A program made the position numbers and the translations under genes. A stretch of 64,000 nucleotides of DNA, from assembly GCA_021568835.1 (NCBI GenBank), contig JAKGSH010000010.1, forward strand, positions 4,030,001-4,094,000, written 5' to 3'. This document shows positions 53,034-60,763 of the stretch, one piece after another. The notes below the pieces were generated by a model that searched no databases, was not told where the DNA came from, and worked only from the letters and a program-made list of their open reading frames with translations. The DNA is from Streptomyces sp. Tue 6430. GTDB lineage: Bacteria > Actinomycetota > Actinomycetes > Streptomycetales > Streptomycetaceae. The number at the start of each line of letters is the position of its first letter. Positions within the stretch are counted from its first letter, which is position 1.

Positions 53034-53474
53034 ATGAGTTGTGCGCGTCCGACCGGTCCACCCCCCGTGGACGCGACGACACCCCCCGTACTCATCCTGA
53101 CCGGACCCGTCACCCGGGGCCGGGTGGCAGGACTCTGCGACGACCTGCGAGCACTGCTGGAGGGCGCCGCGGACACCGCCGACGGTGCCGACGACGCCGA
53201 CGGTACGGGCGGCGCGTGCGGTGCGGGCGCCGTGGTCGTCTGCGACGCGGCGGGGCTCGGGACGCCGGGGCTCATGACCGTCGACCTGCTGGCACGGCTG
53301 CGGCTGACGGCCGGCCGGGGCGGGGGGCGCATACGCCTGCGCGCCCCCGATCCGGCGCTACTGGCCCTGCTCGACCTGGTCGGGCTCCGCTTCGAGGTGG
53401 AGGGGCACCCCGAACAGCGGGAACCACCGCCGGGTGTCGAGGAAGAAGTGGAATCCGGTGAGGCGGCCGTCTGA
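53034..53474 (+). CDS. STAS-like (anti-sigma antagonist type) protein
   Basis: 146 residues from ATG 53034. It has VLILTGPVTRGRVAGLCDDLRALLEG, an Asp/Ala/Gly loop, VVVCDAAGLGTPGLMTVDLLARLRLTAGRGGGRIRLRAPDPALLALLDLVGLRFEVEG, a STAS fold in which the usual phospho-Ser position reads Thr/Pro. The last 117 bp overlap the 3' end of the convergent sigma-factor gene, so its C-terminal PEQREPPPGVEEEVESG is antisense to sigma coding sequence. A linked role with that sigma factor is plausible but unproven. Confidence 0.72.
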   Translation: MSCARPTGPPPVDATTPPVLILTGPVTRGRVAGLCDDLRALLEGAADTADGADDADGTGGACGAGAVVVCDAAGLGTPGLMTVDLLARLRLTAGRGGGRIRLRAPDPALLALLDLVGLRFEVEGHPEQREPPPGVEEEVESGEAAV

Positions 53475-54373
53475 GATCTCCAGCACCTGCACCGCCCAGG
53501 GCGTGTACCCGCCCTTCTCCGGGTCCGGCTTGTACTGCGCGAACCCCGGCAGCCCGTTGACCTGGACCGGCAGCAGGCGCGAACCCTCGCAGGCCGAGCC
53601 GATCGTGGTCATGAAGCCCGCGATGTCGTCGTGGCCGGTCAGCCACAGGTCGAACGGCGGCATCGTCATGACGGCGTCCTCGTGGAGGAGGGCAGTCAGC
53701 GCCGACATGTCGTACCCCTCGAAGGCCGTCACATAGCGCTCCAGGAGCTTCTGCTGCTCCTCGTCCAGCGGGTCGGAGACCGCCGCGTCCGCGGCGGAGT
53801 CGGCCCGCTCGGCGAGGGTCGCGCGGGCCCGCTGGAGCGCGCTGTTCACCGAGGCGACCGAGGTCTCCAGCAGTTCGGCGACCTCACTCGCCCGCCACGC
53901 CAGCACCTCGCGCAGGATCAGCACGGCCCGCTGCTTGGGCGGCAGTTGCTGGAGCGCGGCCATGAACGCCAGCCGTACCGACTCCTTGGCGACGGCCGCC
54001 TCCGCCGGGTCCTCGACCGTGGGCAGCACGCGCGCGTCGGGCATCGGCTCCAGCCAGGTGTGGTCCGGGCGGGGGAGAGCGCGGCCCGGGCGAGCGGCGT
54101 GGACTCGGAGAGGTCCATCGGGCGGGCCCGCTTGTTGCCCGCGGACAGCATGTCCAGGCAGACGTTGGTCGCGATGCGGTACAGCCAGGACCGCAGCGAG
54201 GAACGCCCCTCGAACCTGTCGTAGCTCCGCCAGGCGCGCACCAGGGTGTCCTGCACCGCGTCCTCCGCCTCGAAGGAGGAACCGAGCATGCGGTAGCAGT
54301 ACCCCGTCAGCTCGACCCGGTGCCTCTCCAGCCTGGCGTCGAGGTCCTCCACCGTCGCCGTACCGTCGCTCAT
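53358..54373 (-). pseudogene. SigG/SigJ-like ECF sigma factor with SnoaL-type C-terminus, frameshifted as sequenced
   Basis: From ATG 54373: DLDARLERHRVELTGYCYRMLGSSFEAEDAVQDTLVRAWRSYDRFEGRSSLRSWLYRIATNVCLDML (sigma-2). Then, in the next frame, WLEPMPDARVLP, LAFMAALQQLPPKQRAVLILREVLAWRASEVAELLETSVASVNSALQRARATL (sigma-4) and a SnoaL-like domain VTAFEGYDMSALTALLHEDAVMTMPPFDLWLTGHDDI...TGFHFFLDTRRWFPLFG. The break is five G at 54071-54075; six would mend it. The fused C-terminal domain replaces a separate anti-sigma factor in this class. The gene follows the MFS gene and converges with the STAS gene. Confidence 0.9.
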
Positions 54374-54529
54374 CGTCGTCCACCCGCCCCTGTGGCCGTT
54401 CCGTCACGCGCCTGTGCGCCCCAGTACTCCGGAAGCTACCGCAGCCCACTGACAACGGCCCCTCGGGGCGACGGAAGCGCAGGTCAGGGGCAGGGTCGGG
54501 GGCGGTGGGGTGAGTGCCGAGGAGCGCCC

Positions 54530-54610
54530 GGCCGTCCGGTCCGCCCGGCCGTCCGGTCCGTCCGGCCGTCCGGCCGTCCGGTCCGCCCGGCCGTCCGGTC
54601 CGCCCGGCCG
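54530..54610. repeat. 17-bp tandem repeat array
   Basis: About four full copies and one half copy of GCCGTCCGGTCCGCCCG between the sigma-factor promoter and the MFS gene 3' end. A 16-17 bp period is also seen in the array at 20247. Confidence 0.7.
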
Positions 54611-54618
54611 CGCGGACC

Positions 54619-55815
54619 TCAGTGCGCGACGGCCAGGGGCTGCCGGCGCGCCGCCCGCGAACCGCACACCGTGATCGTCACGACGCCGGCCACCGCCAGG
54701 ACGCCCACGCCCACCGTGCCGGCCCAGCCGCCCGCGTGGAACGCTATCGCGCCGACCGTGCTGCCCGCGCTGGAGCCGATGTAGTACGCGGACTGGTAGA
54801 GGGCCGAGGCCTGCGCGCGGCCCGTCGTCGCCGTCTTGCCGACCGCCGAGGACGCCACCGCGTGCCCCGCGAAGAAGCCCGCCGTGATCAGCACCAGGCC
54901 CAGCAGGACCAGCGGGAGCGAGTCGGCGAGGGAGACCAGCAGACCGGTGGCCGTCGTACCGCCCGCCAGGTACAGGGCCCCGCGCCGGCCCAGGCGGCCG
55001 ACCAGCCGGCCCGCCGTCGACGCGGACACCGTGCCCACCAGGTAGACGAGGAAGATCGAGCCGACGATGCCCTGCGGCAGCGAGAACGGCGCCCCGGTCA
55101 GCCGGTAGCCGATGACCGTGTACACGCCGCCGAAGACGGTCATGAACAGCGCGCCGATCGCGTACAGGCGCCGCAGCAGCGGGTCGGCCAGGTGATCGCC
55201 GACCGTACGGGCCAGCACCCGCGGGCGCAGCGAACCGGGCGTGAAGTGCCGCGGCGCCGGCAGCAGCAGGCGGAACGCGACCGCGCAGGCCACCGCGACC
55301 ACGCCGATCACCGCGACCGCGACCCGCCAGCCCCACTCCTGCGCGACCCAGCCGGTGATGACCCGGCCGCTCATCCCGCCGACGCTGTTGCCCGCCACGA
55401 ACAGACCGATCGCCGTGACCAGGGCCCGCGGGCGGACCTCCTCGGCGAGGTAGGCGGTGGCGGACGCCGGCAGGCCGGCCAGCGCCGCCCCCTGCAGACC
55501 GCGCAGCACCACCAGGGCGCCCAGTGACGGCGCGAAGGGGACCAGCAGCCCCAGGCCGACCGCGACCGCCAGCGAGCCGGTCATCACCGCACGGCGGCCG
55601 TAGCGCTCCGACAGGGCGCTCATCGGCAGGACGAACAGGGCCAGCCCGCCGGTCGCCGCCGCCACCGTCCAGCTCGCGTCGCTCGCCGCGACCCCGAACT
55701 CGCCGGAGATCAGCGGCAGCAGCGCCTGCGTGGAATAGAGGAGGGCGAAGGTCGCCACCCCGGCCAGGAACAGCGCGAGGCTCATCCGGCGGTAACCGGG
55801 ACCGCCCGGAGCCAT
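54619..55815 (-). CDS. MFS transporter
   Basis: 398 residues from ATG 55815, 12 helices: FLAGVATFALLYSTQALLPLISGEFGV, the loop motif ALSERYGRRAVMTGSLAVAVGLGLL, then VLRGLQGAALAGLPASATAYLAEEV and a second half with YLVGTVSASTAGRLVGRLGRRGALYLAG. It is an exporter-like (DHA1) protein of unknown substrate. A ribosome-site-bearing ATG at 55931 opens an Ala/Pro-rich leader in another frame that runs into this gene, so the true start may be there with one more lost base. It is divergent from a LysR gene that may regulate it. Confidence 0.9.
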   Translation of the reverse strand: MAPGGPGYRRMSLALFLAGVATFALLYSTQALLPLISGEFGVAASDASWTVAAATGGLALFVLPMSALSERYGRRAVMTGSLAVAVGLGLLVPFAPSLGALVVLRGLQGAALAGLPASATAYLAEEVRPRALVTAIGLFVAGNSVGGMSGRVITGWVAQEWGWRVAVAVIGVVAVACAVAFRLLLPAPRHFTPGSLRPRVLARTVGDHLADPLLRRLYAIGALFMTVFGGVYTVIGYRLTGAPFSLPQGIVGSIFLVYLVGTVSASTAGRLVGRLGRRGALYLAGGTTATGLLVSLADSLPLVLLGLVLITAGFFAGHAVASSAVGKTATTGRAQASALYQSAYYIGSSAGSTVGAIAFHAGGWAGTVGVGVLAVAGVVTITVCGSRAARRQPLAVAH

Positions 55816-55994
55816 CCGGGAGTCGGAGGCGGAACGGGAGGCGGAGGCGGAGCCGGCGGAGGGGCGGGGACGGCGGGAACGGTCGCTGCGGCGCCCACGG
55901 CGGTGGACGCCCCGGTACTGGCGGGAGACATGCCTCGAACCTACGGACCGCCCCGCTCATCCGTCCAATGCACGGAATCGACATAATCGTTCCC

Positions 55995-56944
55995 ATGGCG
56001 CATCAACAGAGGTCACAGGGGCAGCTGTCACCGTCCGGTGACACGGAAGACATCGTCACACTGCTCGCCCCGCGGCTCGCGTACTTCGCGGGCGTCGCCC
56101 GCACCGAGCACGTCACTCGGGCCGCGCAGGAGATGCAGGTCCCCCAGTCGACCCTGTCGCGCGCCATGGTCCGCCTCGAACAGGACCTCGGCGTCGACCT
56201 CTTCGCCCGCCGCGGCCGCACCGTCTCCCTCACCCCCGCCGGCCGCACCTTCCTCACCTCCGTCGAACGCGCCCTCGCCGAGGTCGAGCGCGCCGCCGAC
56301 GAGGTGCGAGCCGACGCCGACGCGGCCACCGGCAAGGTCGCCTTCGGCTTCCTGCACACCATGGGCGCCGAGACCGTCCCCGGCCTGATCCACGCCTTCC
56401 GCGCGGACCATCCCCGCGTCCGCTTCAGCCTGTTCCAGAACTACGGCGAGGCGATGCTGGAGCGGCTGCGCGCCGGCGAACTGGACCTGTGCCTGACCTC
56501 GCCGGTGCCGGACGCCCCCGACCTCGTCGCCCGCCGCCTCGACGAACAGAAACTGCGCCTGGTCGTGCCCGCCGACCACCGCCTCTCCACCCGCCGGCGC
56601 GTCCGCCTCGCCGAGGCCGCCGACGAGGCCTTCGTGACCCTGGAACCCGGCTACGGCCTGCGCCGCATCACCGACGACCTCTGCCAGGAGGCCGGCTTCC
56701 GCCCGCGGATCGCCTTCGAGGGCGAGGAGGCCGAGACCCTGCGCGGCCTGGTGGCCGCGGGCCTGGGCGTGGCGCTGCTGCCGCCCCCCGCCGTCCCCCG
56801 CCCCGGCGTGGTCGAACTGACGGTCACCGCCCCAGGGCGGCCCGCGAGATCGGGGTGGCCTGGCTGGACGGCCACCCCGACACCCCGCCGGTGGCGGCCT
56901 TCAAGAAGTTCCTGCTGTCGAGGAGGGGCAACCTGCTGCCGTAA
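55995..56944 (+). pseudogene. LysR-family transcriptional regulator, frameshifted near its end as sequenced
   Basis: From ATG 55995 (ATG 55968 possible): LAPRLAYFAGVARTEHVTRAAQEMQVPQSTLSRAMVRLEQDLGVDLFARRGRTVSLTPAGRTFL (HTH), then the effector domain GKVAFGFLHTMGAETVPGLIHAFRADHPRVRFSLFQ...LDLCLTSPVPDAPDLVARRL and RGLVAAGLGVALLPPPAV. The frame shifts at four C (56830-56833; five needed), after which the true end AAREIGVAWLDGHPDTPPVAAFKKFLLSRRGNLLP is in another frame. Only the last 35 residues are affected. It is divergent from the MFS gene, the usual LysR-target arrangement. Confidence 0.88.
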
Positions 56945-57227
56945 GCCCTGCCGTCGCCTTCCCGCCGGCCCCGCGACGCCCCGCACGCCCTCCCGCCGTA
57001 CCGGGCCCTGACCCGAGTGCGTCTCGTGCGTCCTGTGCGCCCCGTGCCTCCTGCGCGTCTCGTACGTTCCGTGCGTCCCGTACGAGGACCAGGGCCCGGC
57101 GCTCCTCCCTCCGGCCCTCGGCCGGGGAACCGCGGAGCACGCACCCGACGCCGCGGGGCCCGCCTCCGGGCGGACGACGGGAAGGCGACGGCGGGCACTG
57201 TCCAAGGGCCCCGCCGCCTGCGACCGC
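56945..57227. other. intergenic region with short repeats
   Basis: About 280 bp between convergent genes. At 57017-57090 loose 10-11 bp units of the CGTGCGTCCTGTGCG type occur. No gene recognised. Confidence 0.45.
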
Positions 57228-57989
57228 CTACCGCCGCAGCGACCGTCCGAACCCCGAGGCCAGCGGCATCCGGAGCCCCAGCGGCGGCGGGGCGGCGAGC
57301 GCGTCCTCGACGGGCCGGGAGAAACTCCTCCCGAACAGCGTCCCCATCACGAAGTCCTCGCACAGGCACAGCACTTCGGCGCGGTGCTGGTGCAACCCGT
57401 GGCCGTCCGAGTGCACTTCGAACCGGCACACGTCCCGGTTCGCCTTCTTCGCCCGCGCCGCCAGCCGGAACGACAGTTCCGGGTCGGTCCGTTCGTCATT
57501 GGTGCCGTGCACGATCAGCACCCGCCGCCCCACCAGCTGCTTCACCGGTTCGGGTGGCACGGCCACGTCCTCCTCGGGCAGCCAGGGGGCGACGGCCAGC
57601 ACGGAGCCGACGGCCTCGTGGCCGCCCGCCCGCAACGCCGCCCGCCCGCCCATGTCGACGCCGGCCAGACACACGGGGACGTCCCCGTAGCGCCGTACGA
57701 TCTCGTCGGCGGCCCAGGAGGCGTCGGCGGCCAGCTGGGCCTCGCTGCCGTTCCAGCCGCGGTAGCGGTACCGCACGACGTGCACGGCCAGGCCCTCCTC
57801 CCGTCCCGCGCGGGCGAGTCTGCGCCCGAGGGCGCGGACGGAGGCGGCCTGCCACAGGGGCGAGGGTCTGCGGTCGGAGACCTCCTCACCGCCGGGGAGC
57901 AGCAGTACCGCCCCGCTCACCGCCCGCGGCTCCGGACCGATGACCCTCCCCAGGCTGGCCGACCGAAGCGGCGTCGCTTGCTGTCCCAT
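57228..57989 (-). CDS. alpha/beta hydrolase (dienelactone-hydrolase-like) with Asp at the nucleophile elbow
   Basis: 253 residues from ATG 57989. Fold markers: SGAVLLLPGGEEV, GLAVHVVRYRYRGWNGSEAQLAADASWAADEIVRRYGDVPVCLAGVDMGGRAALRA (elbow GVDMGG), RVLIVHGTNDERTDPE (acid) and EVHSDGHGLHQHRAEV (His). Most relatives have Ser or Cys at the elbow; Asp is typical of dehalogenases and epoxide hydrolases, or of inactive homologues. An inverted repeat TGACA/TGTCA overlaps the start codon. Substrate unknown. Confidence 0.82.
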   Translation of the reverse strand: MGQQATPLRSASLGRVIGPEPRAVSGAVLLLPGGEEVSDRRPSPLWQAASVRALGRRLARAGREEGLAVHVVRYRYRGWNGSEAQLAADASWAADEIVRRYGDVPVCLAGVDMGGRAALRAGGHEAVGSVLAVAPWLPEEDVAVPPEPVKQLVGRRVLIVHGTNDERTDPELSFRLAARAKKANRDVCRFEVHSDGHGLHQHRAEVLCLCEDFVMGTLFGRSFSRPVEDALAAPPPLGLRMPLASGFGRSLRR

Positions 57990-58004
57990 GACAGAACAGT
58001 GTCA
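57989..58004. promoter_or_regulatory. inverted repeat over the hydrolase start
   Basis: TGACAGAACAGTGTCA: arms TGACA and TGTCA separated by six bases, touching the hydrolase ATG. Possible operator or part of a leaderless promoter. Confidence 0.35.
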
Positions 58005-58074
58005 GAAGCGCTGGTGTACTCCACCCTGCCGTGCGGTCACCGTTGCGTATCGACCGAGTTGCCCGCCGGGCGGT

Positions 58075-58086
58075 CTACGCGCGTAG
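58075..58086. promoter_or_regulatory. nucleoside-regulon operator, site 4
   Basis: The perfect palindrome CTACGCGCGTAG, 16 bp before the adenosine deaminase start. It is identical to the core at 45108 and shares the TCTACGCGCGT half with sites 1 and 2. Confidence 0.7.
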
Positions 58087-58090
58087 GAGT

Positions 58091-58096
58091 TAGAGT
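58091..58096 (+). promoter_or_regulatory. candidate -10 box of add
   Basis: TAGAGT lies six bases before ATG 58103, directly after the operator palindrome. The spacing implies a leaderless transcript; no good Shine-Dalgarno is present at the usual distance. Confidence 0.4.
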
Positions 58097-58102
58097 GCGG
58101 AA

Positions 58103-59227
58103 ATGACGAGCCAGAGCATCCAGAAGGGCGCCGCCCCCGGTCCGGAGCAGATCCGCCGGGCGCCCAAGGTTCTGCTGCACGACCACCTCGACGGCGGGCT
58201 GCGGCCCGGCACCGTCGTCGACCTCGCCCGGGACACCGGGTACACCCGTCTGCCCGAGACCGATCCCGACAAGCTCGGCATCTGGTTCCGGGAGGCCGCC
58301 GACTCCGGTTCCCTGGAACGGTACTTGGAGACCTTCTCCCACACCGTCGCCGTCATGCAGACCCGCGAGGCACTGGTCCGGGTCGCCCGCGAGTGCGCCG
58401 AGGACCTCGCCGAGGACGGCGTCGTCTACGCCGAGGTGCGGTACGCGCCCGAGCAGCACCTCGACGGCGGGCTGACCCTCGAGGAGGTCGTCGGGGCCGT
58501 CGACGAGGGCTTCCGGCAAGGCGAACGGATCGCCCGCGAGAACGGCCACCGCATCCGCGTCGGCGCCCTGCTCACCGCGATGCGGCACGCCGCCCGCGCG
58601 CTGGAGATCGCCGAACTCGCCAACCGCCACCGCGACCTGGGCGTCGTCGGCTTCGACATCGCCGGCGCGGAGGCGGGTTACCCGCCCACCCGGCATCTCG
58701 ACGCCTTCGAGTACCTCAAGCGCGAGAACAACCACTTCACCATCCACGCCGGCGAGGCCTTCGGGCTGCCGTCGATCTGGCAGGCCCTCCAGTGGTGCGG
58801 CGCGGACCGGCTCGGGCACGGCGTCCGCATCATCGACGACATCGAGATCGCCCCGGACGGCTCGGTGAAGCTCGGCCGGCTCGCCTCGTACGTCCGCGAC
58901 AAGCGCATCCCGCTGGAGCTGTGTCCCAGCTCCAACCTCCAGACCGGGGCCGCCGCCTCGTACGCCGAGCATCCGATCGGGCTGCTGCGGCGGCTGCACT
59001 TCCGGGCCACGGTGAACACCGACAACCGGCTGATGTCCGGCACCAGCATGAGCCTGGAATTCGAGCACCTTGTCGACGCGTTCGGTTATACGCTCGACGA
59101 TCTCCAATGGTTCTCCGTCAATGCTATGAAGTCAGCATTCATTCCTTTCGATGAACGACTGGCCATGATCAATGACGTGATCAAGCCCGGTTACGCAGAA
59201 CTGAAGTCCGAATGGCTGTTCCGGTAG
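58103..59227 (+). CDS. add: adenosine deaminase
   Basis: 374 residues from ATG 58103. Zinc and catalytic motifs: LLHDHLDGGLRPGT, FTIHAGEAFGLPSI (His-Gly-Glu region), DRLGHGVRI, LELCPSSNLQTGAA, and VNTDNRLMSG (Asp ligand). It deaminates adenosine and deoxyadenosine to inosine forms for purine salvage. Although 8 kb from the importer operon, it shares the CTACGCGCGTAG operator, which predicts common control by a nucleoside-responsive repressor. It is followed by a T-tailed hairpin. Confidence 0.96.
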   Translation: MTSQSIQKGAAPGPEQIRRAPKVLLHDHLDGGLRPGTVVDLARDTGYTRLPETDPDKLGIWFREAADSGSLERYLETFSHTVAVMQTREALVRVARECAEDLAEDGVVYAEVRYAPEQHLDGGLTLEEVVGAVDEGFRQGERIARENGHRIRVGALLTAMRHAARALEIAELANRHRDLGVVGFDIAGAEAGYPPTRHLDAFEYLKRENNHFTIHAGEAFGLPSIWQALQWCGADRLGHGVRIIDDIEIAPDGSVKLGRLASYVRDKRIPLELCPSSNLQTGAAASYAEHPIGLLRRLHFRATVNTDNRLMSGTSMSLEFEHLVDAFGYTLDDLQWFSVNAMKSAFIPFDERLAMINDVIKPGYAELKSEWLFR

Positions 59228-59268
59228 ACCGCATCCACCAGCGGTTCTTTCGGCGAAGAGGACTGACC

Positions 59269-59288
59269 GCCCGTTTTCCCGGGCTTTT
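59269..59288 (+). terminator. intrinsic terminator after add
   Basis: GCCCG pairs with CGGGC around TTTTCC and is followed by TTTT. A second hairpin GCGGACGG/CCGTCCGC follows at about 59292-59318. Confidence 0.6.
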
Positions 59289-59399
59289 CGTGCGGACGGG
59301 TCTTCACGATCCGTCCGCATTTCGATGTTTGCGGTGACCGGTATTCCGTGTCTACGGTCATGGACCGCTCAGTTCCCCGTATTCGAGGACGCATTCATC

Positions 59400-59753
59400 A
59401 TGAAGCAGTCTGCTGTCAAGACCCTCGGTGTCGCCGCCCTCGGCGCCGCCTTCGCCGCCGCCGGTGCGGGCGCCGCCAACGCCGCGCCGGCCGTCCCGGA
59501 CGCCGCCCAGACCCTGGACGGCGTCACCAGGACGCTGCCGGCGGAGAACGTCGCCCAGGCCCTGCCGGTCGCCGGGGACGCGCTGACGCAGGCCCAGCCG
59601 GCGCTGGGCGCGGGTCTGACCGCCGCCCAGCCCGCCGCCCGGCAGCTCCTCGCCCAGGGCCCCACCGCCCCCGTCGCGGGCCTGCTCGGCGGCCTGCCGC
59701 TCCAGGGCCTGCCGACGCACGGGCTGCCGGTGAACGGGCTCCCGCTGGGCTGA
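59400..59753 (+). CDS. small secreted Ala/Leu/Gly/Pro-rich protein
   Basis: 117 residues from ATG 59400, GAGGA about ten bases upstream. Signal peptide KQSAVKTLGVAALGAAFAAAGAGAANA with predicted cleavage after ANA. The mature part is Ala/Pro/Leu-rich with QPALGAGLTAAQPAARQLLAQ and repeated GLPxxGLPxxGLP near the end. No enzyme motif. Similar short secreted proteins are conserved in Streptomyces; some are mislabelled ATP-binding. Followed by an exceptional 27-bp hairpin. Confidence 0.8.
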   Translation: MKQSAVKTLGVAALGAAFAAAGAGAANAAPAVPDAAQTLDGVTRTLPAENVAQALPVAGDALTQAQPALGAGLTAAQPAARQLLAQGPTAPVAGLLGGLPLQGLPTHGLPVNGLPLG

Positions 59754-59762
59754 ACCCGCCCC

Positions 59763-59820
59763 GCCCGCACGCCGTCGGGGCGCACCCGGTTTCCCGGGTG
59801 CGCCCCGACGGCGTGCGGGC
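59763..59820. terminator. 27-bp perfect bidirectional terminator hairpin
   Basis: Positions 59763-59789 are perfectly complementary to 59794-59820 with a TTTC loop; the left arm starts GCCCGCACGCCGTCGGG. It fills the gap between convergent genes and abuts the PspC stop codon. Confidence 0.9.
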
Positions 59821-60024
59821 TCACCAGGCCGTGCGGGCTTTGTCCTCGGAGGGAAGGAAGATCCACAGCGCTATGTAGAGCAGGAACTGCGGGCCCGGCA
59901 GGAGGCAGGAGAGCAGGAAGATCACGCGCATGGTCGTGGCGGACGTACCGAAGCGGCGGGCCAGCGCGGCGCACACTCCGCCGATCATGCGGCCGTGGGT
60001 GGGGCGGACGAGGCTGCTGGACAT
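59821..60024 (-). CDS. PspC domain protein
   Basis: 67 residues from ATG 60024 with AAGGAG seven bases upstream. Nearly all PspC: RPTHGRMIGGVCAALARRFGTSATTMRVIFLLSCLLPGPQFLLYIALWIFLPSE, one membrane helix with a short cytoplasmic N-terminal segment. PspC proteins act in envelope-stress response in enteric bacteria; in Streptomyces single-domain forms are common and their role is open. Confidence 0.92.
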   Translation of the reverse strand: MSSSLVRPTHGRMIGGVCAALARRFGTSATTMRVIFLLSCLLPGPQFLLYIALWIFLPSEDKARTAW

Positions 60025-60120
60025 CTGCGGCTCCTTCGCGAGCGTCGATCCGGGGCGGGCCCTGGTCGGCCGCCCCCGATGAACACCACACTACGAAGAC
60101 GAAGCGGATGAAACGTCGCT

Positions 60121-60692
60121 CTACGGGGCGATCCCGACCCTGGGAATCGTCGGGGTCAGACCCTGAGCCGGCTCCTCCGGGCCCGCGTCCGGGCCGGTGT
60201 CCGGGCCCGCGCCGCGCGGCCCCCGCCGCGCACCACGGTGACGCAGCCGGGAGCGGGCCGCCGGGACCAGTGCCAGGTGCGCCAGTGCCACGCCCGTCGT
60301 GTTCAGCAGCACCGAGTCGATGTCGACCACGCGGCCGGGCACGCCCGTCTGGAGCAGGGCGATCGCCAGGGACAGCAGGGCGCCCGCCGTGACCGTGCGC
60401 AGCAGGGAGGCCGGCGCGGAGGCGGCCGGCCTGCCGTGCGCCAGCGGGAGGAGGAAGCCGAGGGGGCCAGCAGGACCAGGTCCTCGGCGATGCGGCGGAC
60501 CGCCTCGGACCGGCCCAGCCTCAGGTCCGCCCGGATGCCCGCGAAGGGATGCAGGTTGGTCGGCATCACCCAGGGGACGTCCAGAGGGCGCAGCGTGAGC
60601 CAGGCGACGAACAGGAGATGCACGACCAGGAGGACACTCCCGGCCGCACGGATGCGGATCACGGCGCTGCCGCCGATGCCTTGACGCTGCAC
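60121..60692 (-). pseudogene. VanZ-family membrane protein, frameshifted as sequenced
   Basis: From GTG 60692: RIRAAGSVLLVVHLLFVAWLTLRPLDVPWVMPTNLHPFAGIRADLRLGRSEAVRRIAEDLVLLAPLG, then in the next frame FLLPLAHGRPA...LLRTVTAGALLSLAIALLQTGVPGRVVDIDSVLLNTTGVALAHLALV. The VanZ-like core (N/D residues between four helices) is clear. The break is five G at 60462-60466; six would mend it (190 residues). Members confer low-level teicoplanin resistance or have unknown envelope roles. Its 5' end is 71 bp downstream of the lipoprotein gene, same strand. Confidence 0.85.
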
Positions 60693-60763
60693 GCTCCCCT
60701 AGACGCGGAAGGCGGCGGGATCGGTTCCGGAGCGGGCCGGGCCGTGCCGCACGCCGTCCGGCG

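Noticed and set aside
42167..58086. The ACGCGCGT palindromes as BldD sites
   Set aside because: The spacing between the TAC and GTA arms does not match the BldD consensus, and the targets are all nucleoside genes.
698..60466. Programmed ribosomal frameshifting in the broken genes
   Set aside because: The genes are unrelated, orthologues are single-frame, and no slippery site plus stimulatory structure is shared; a common technical error explains it better.
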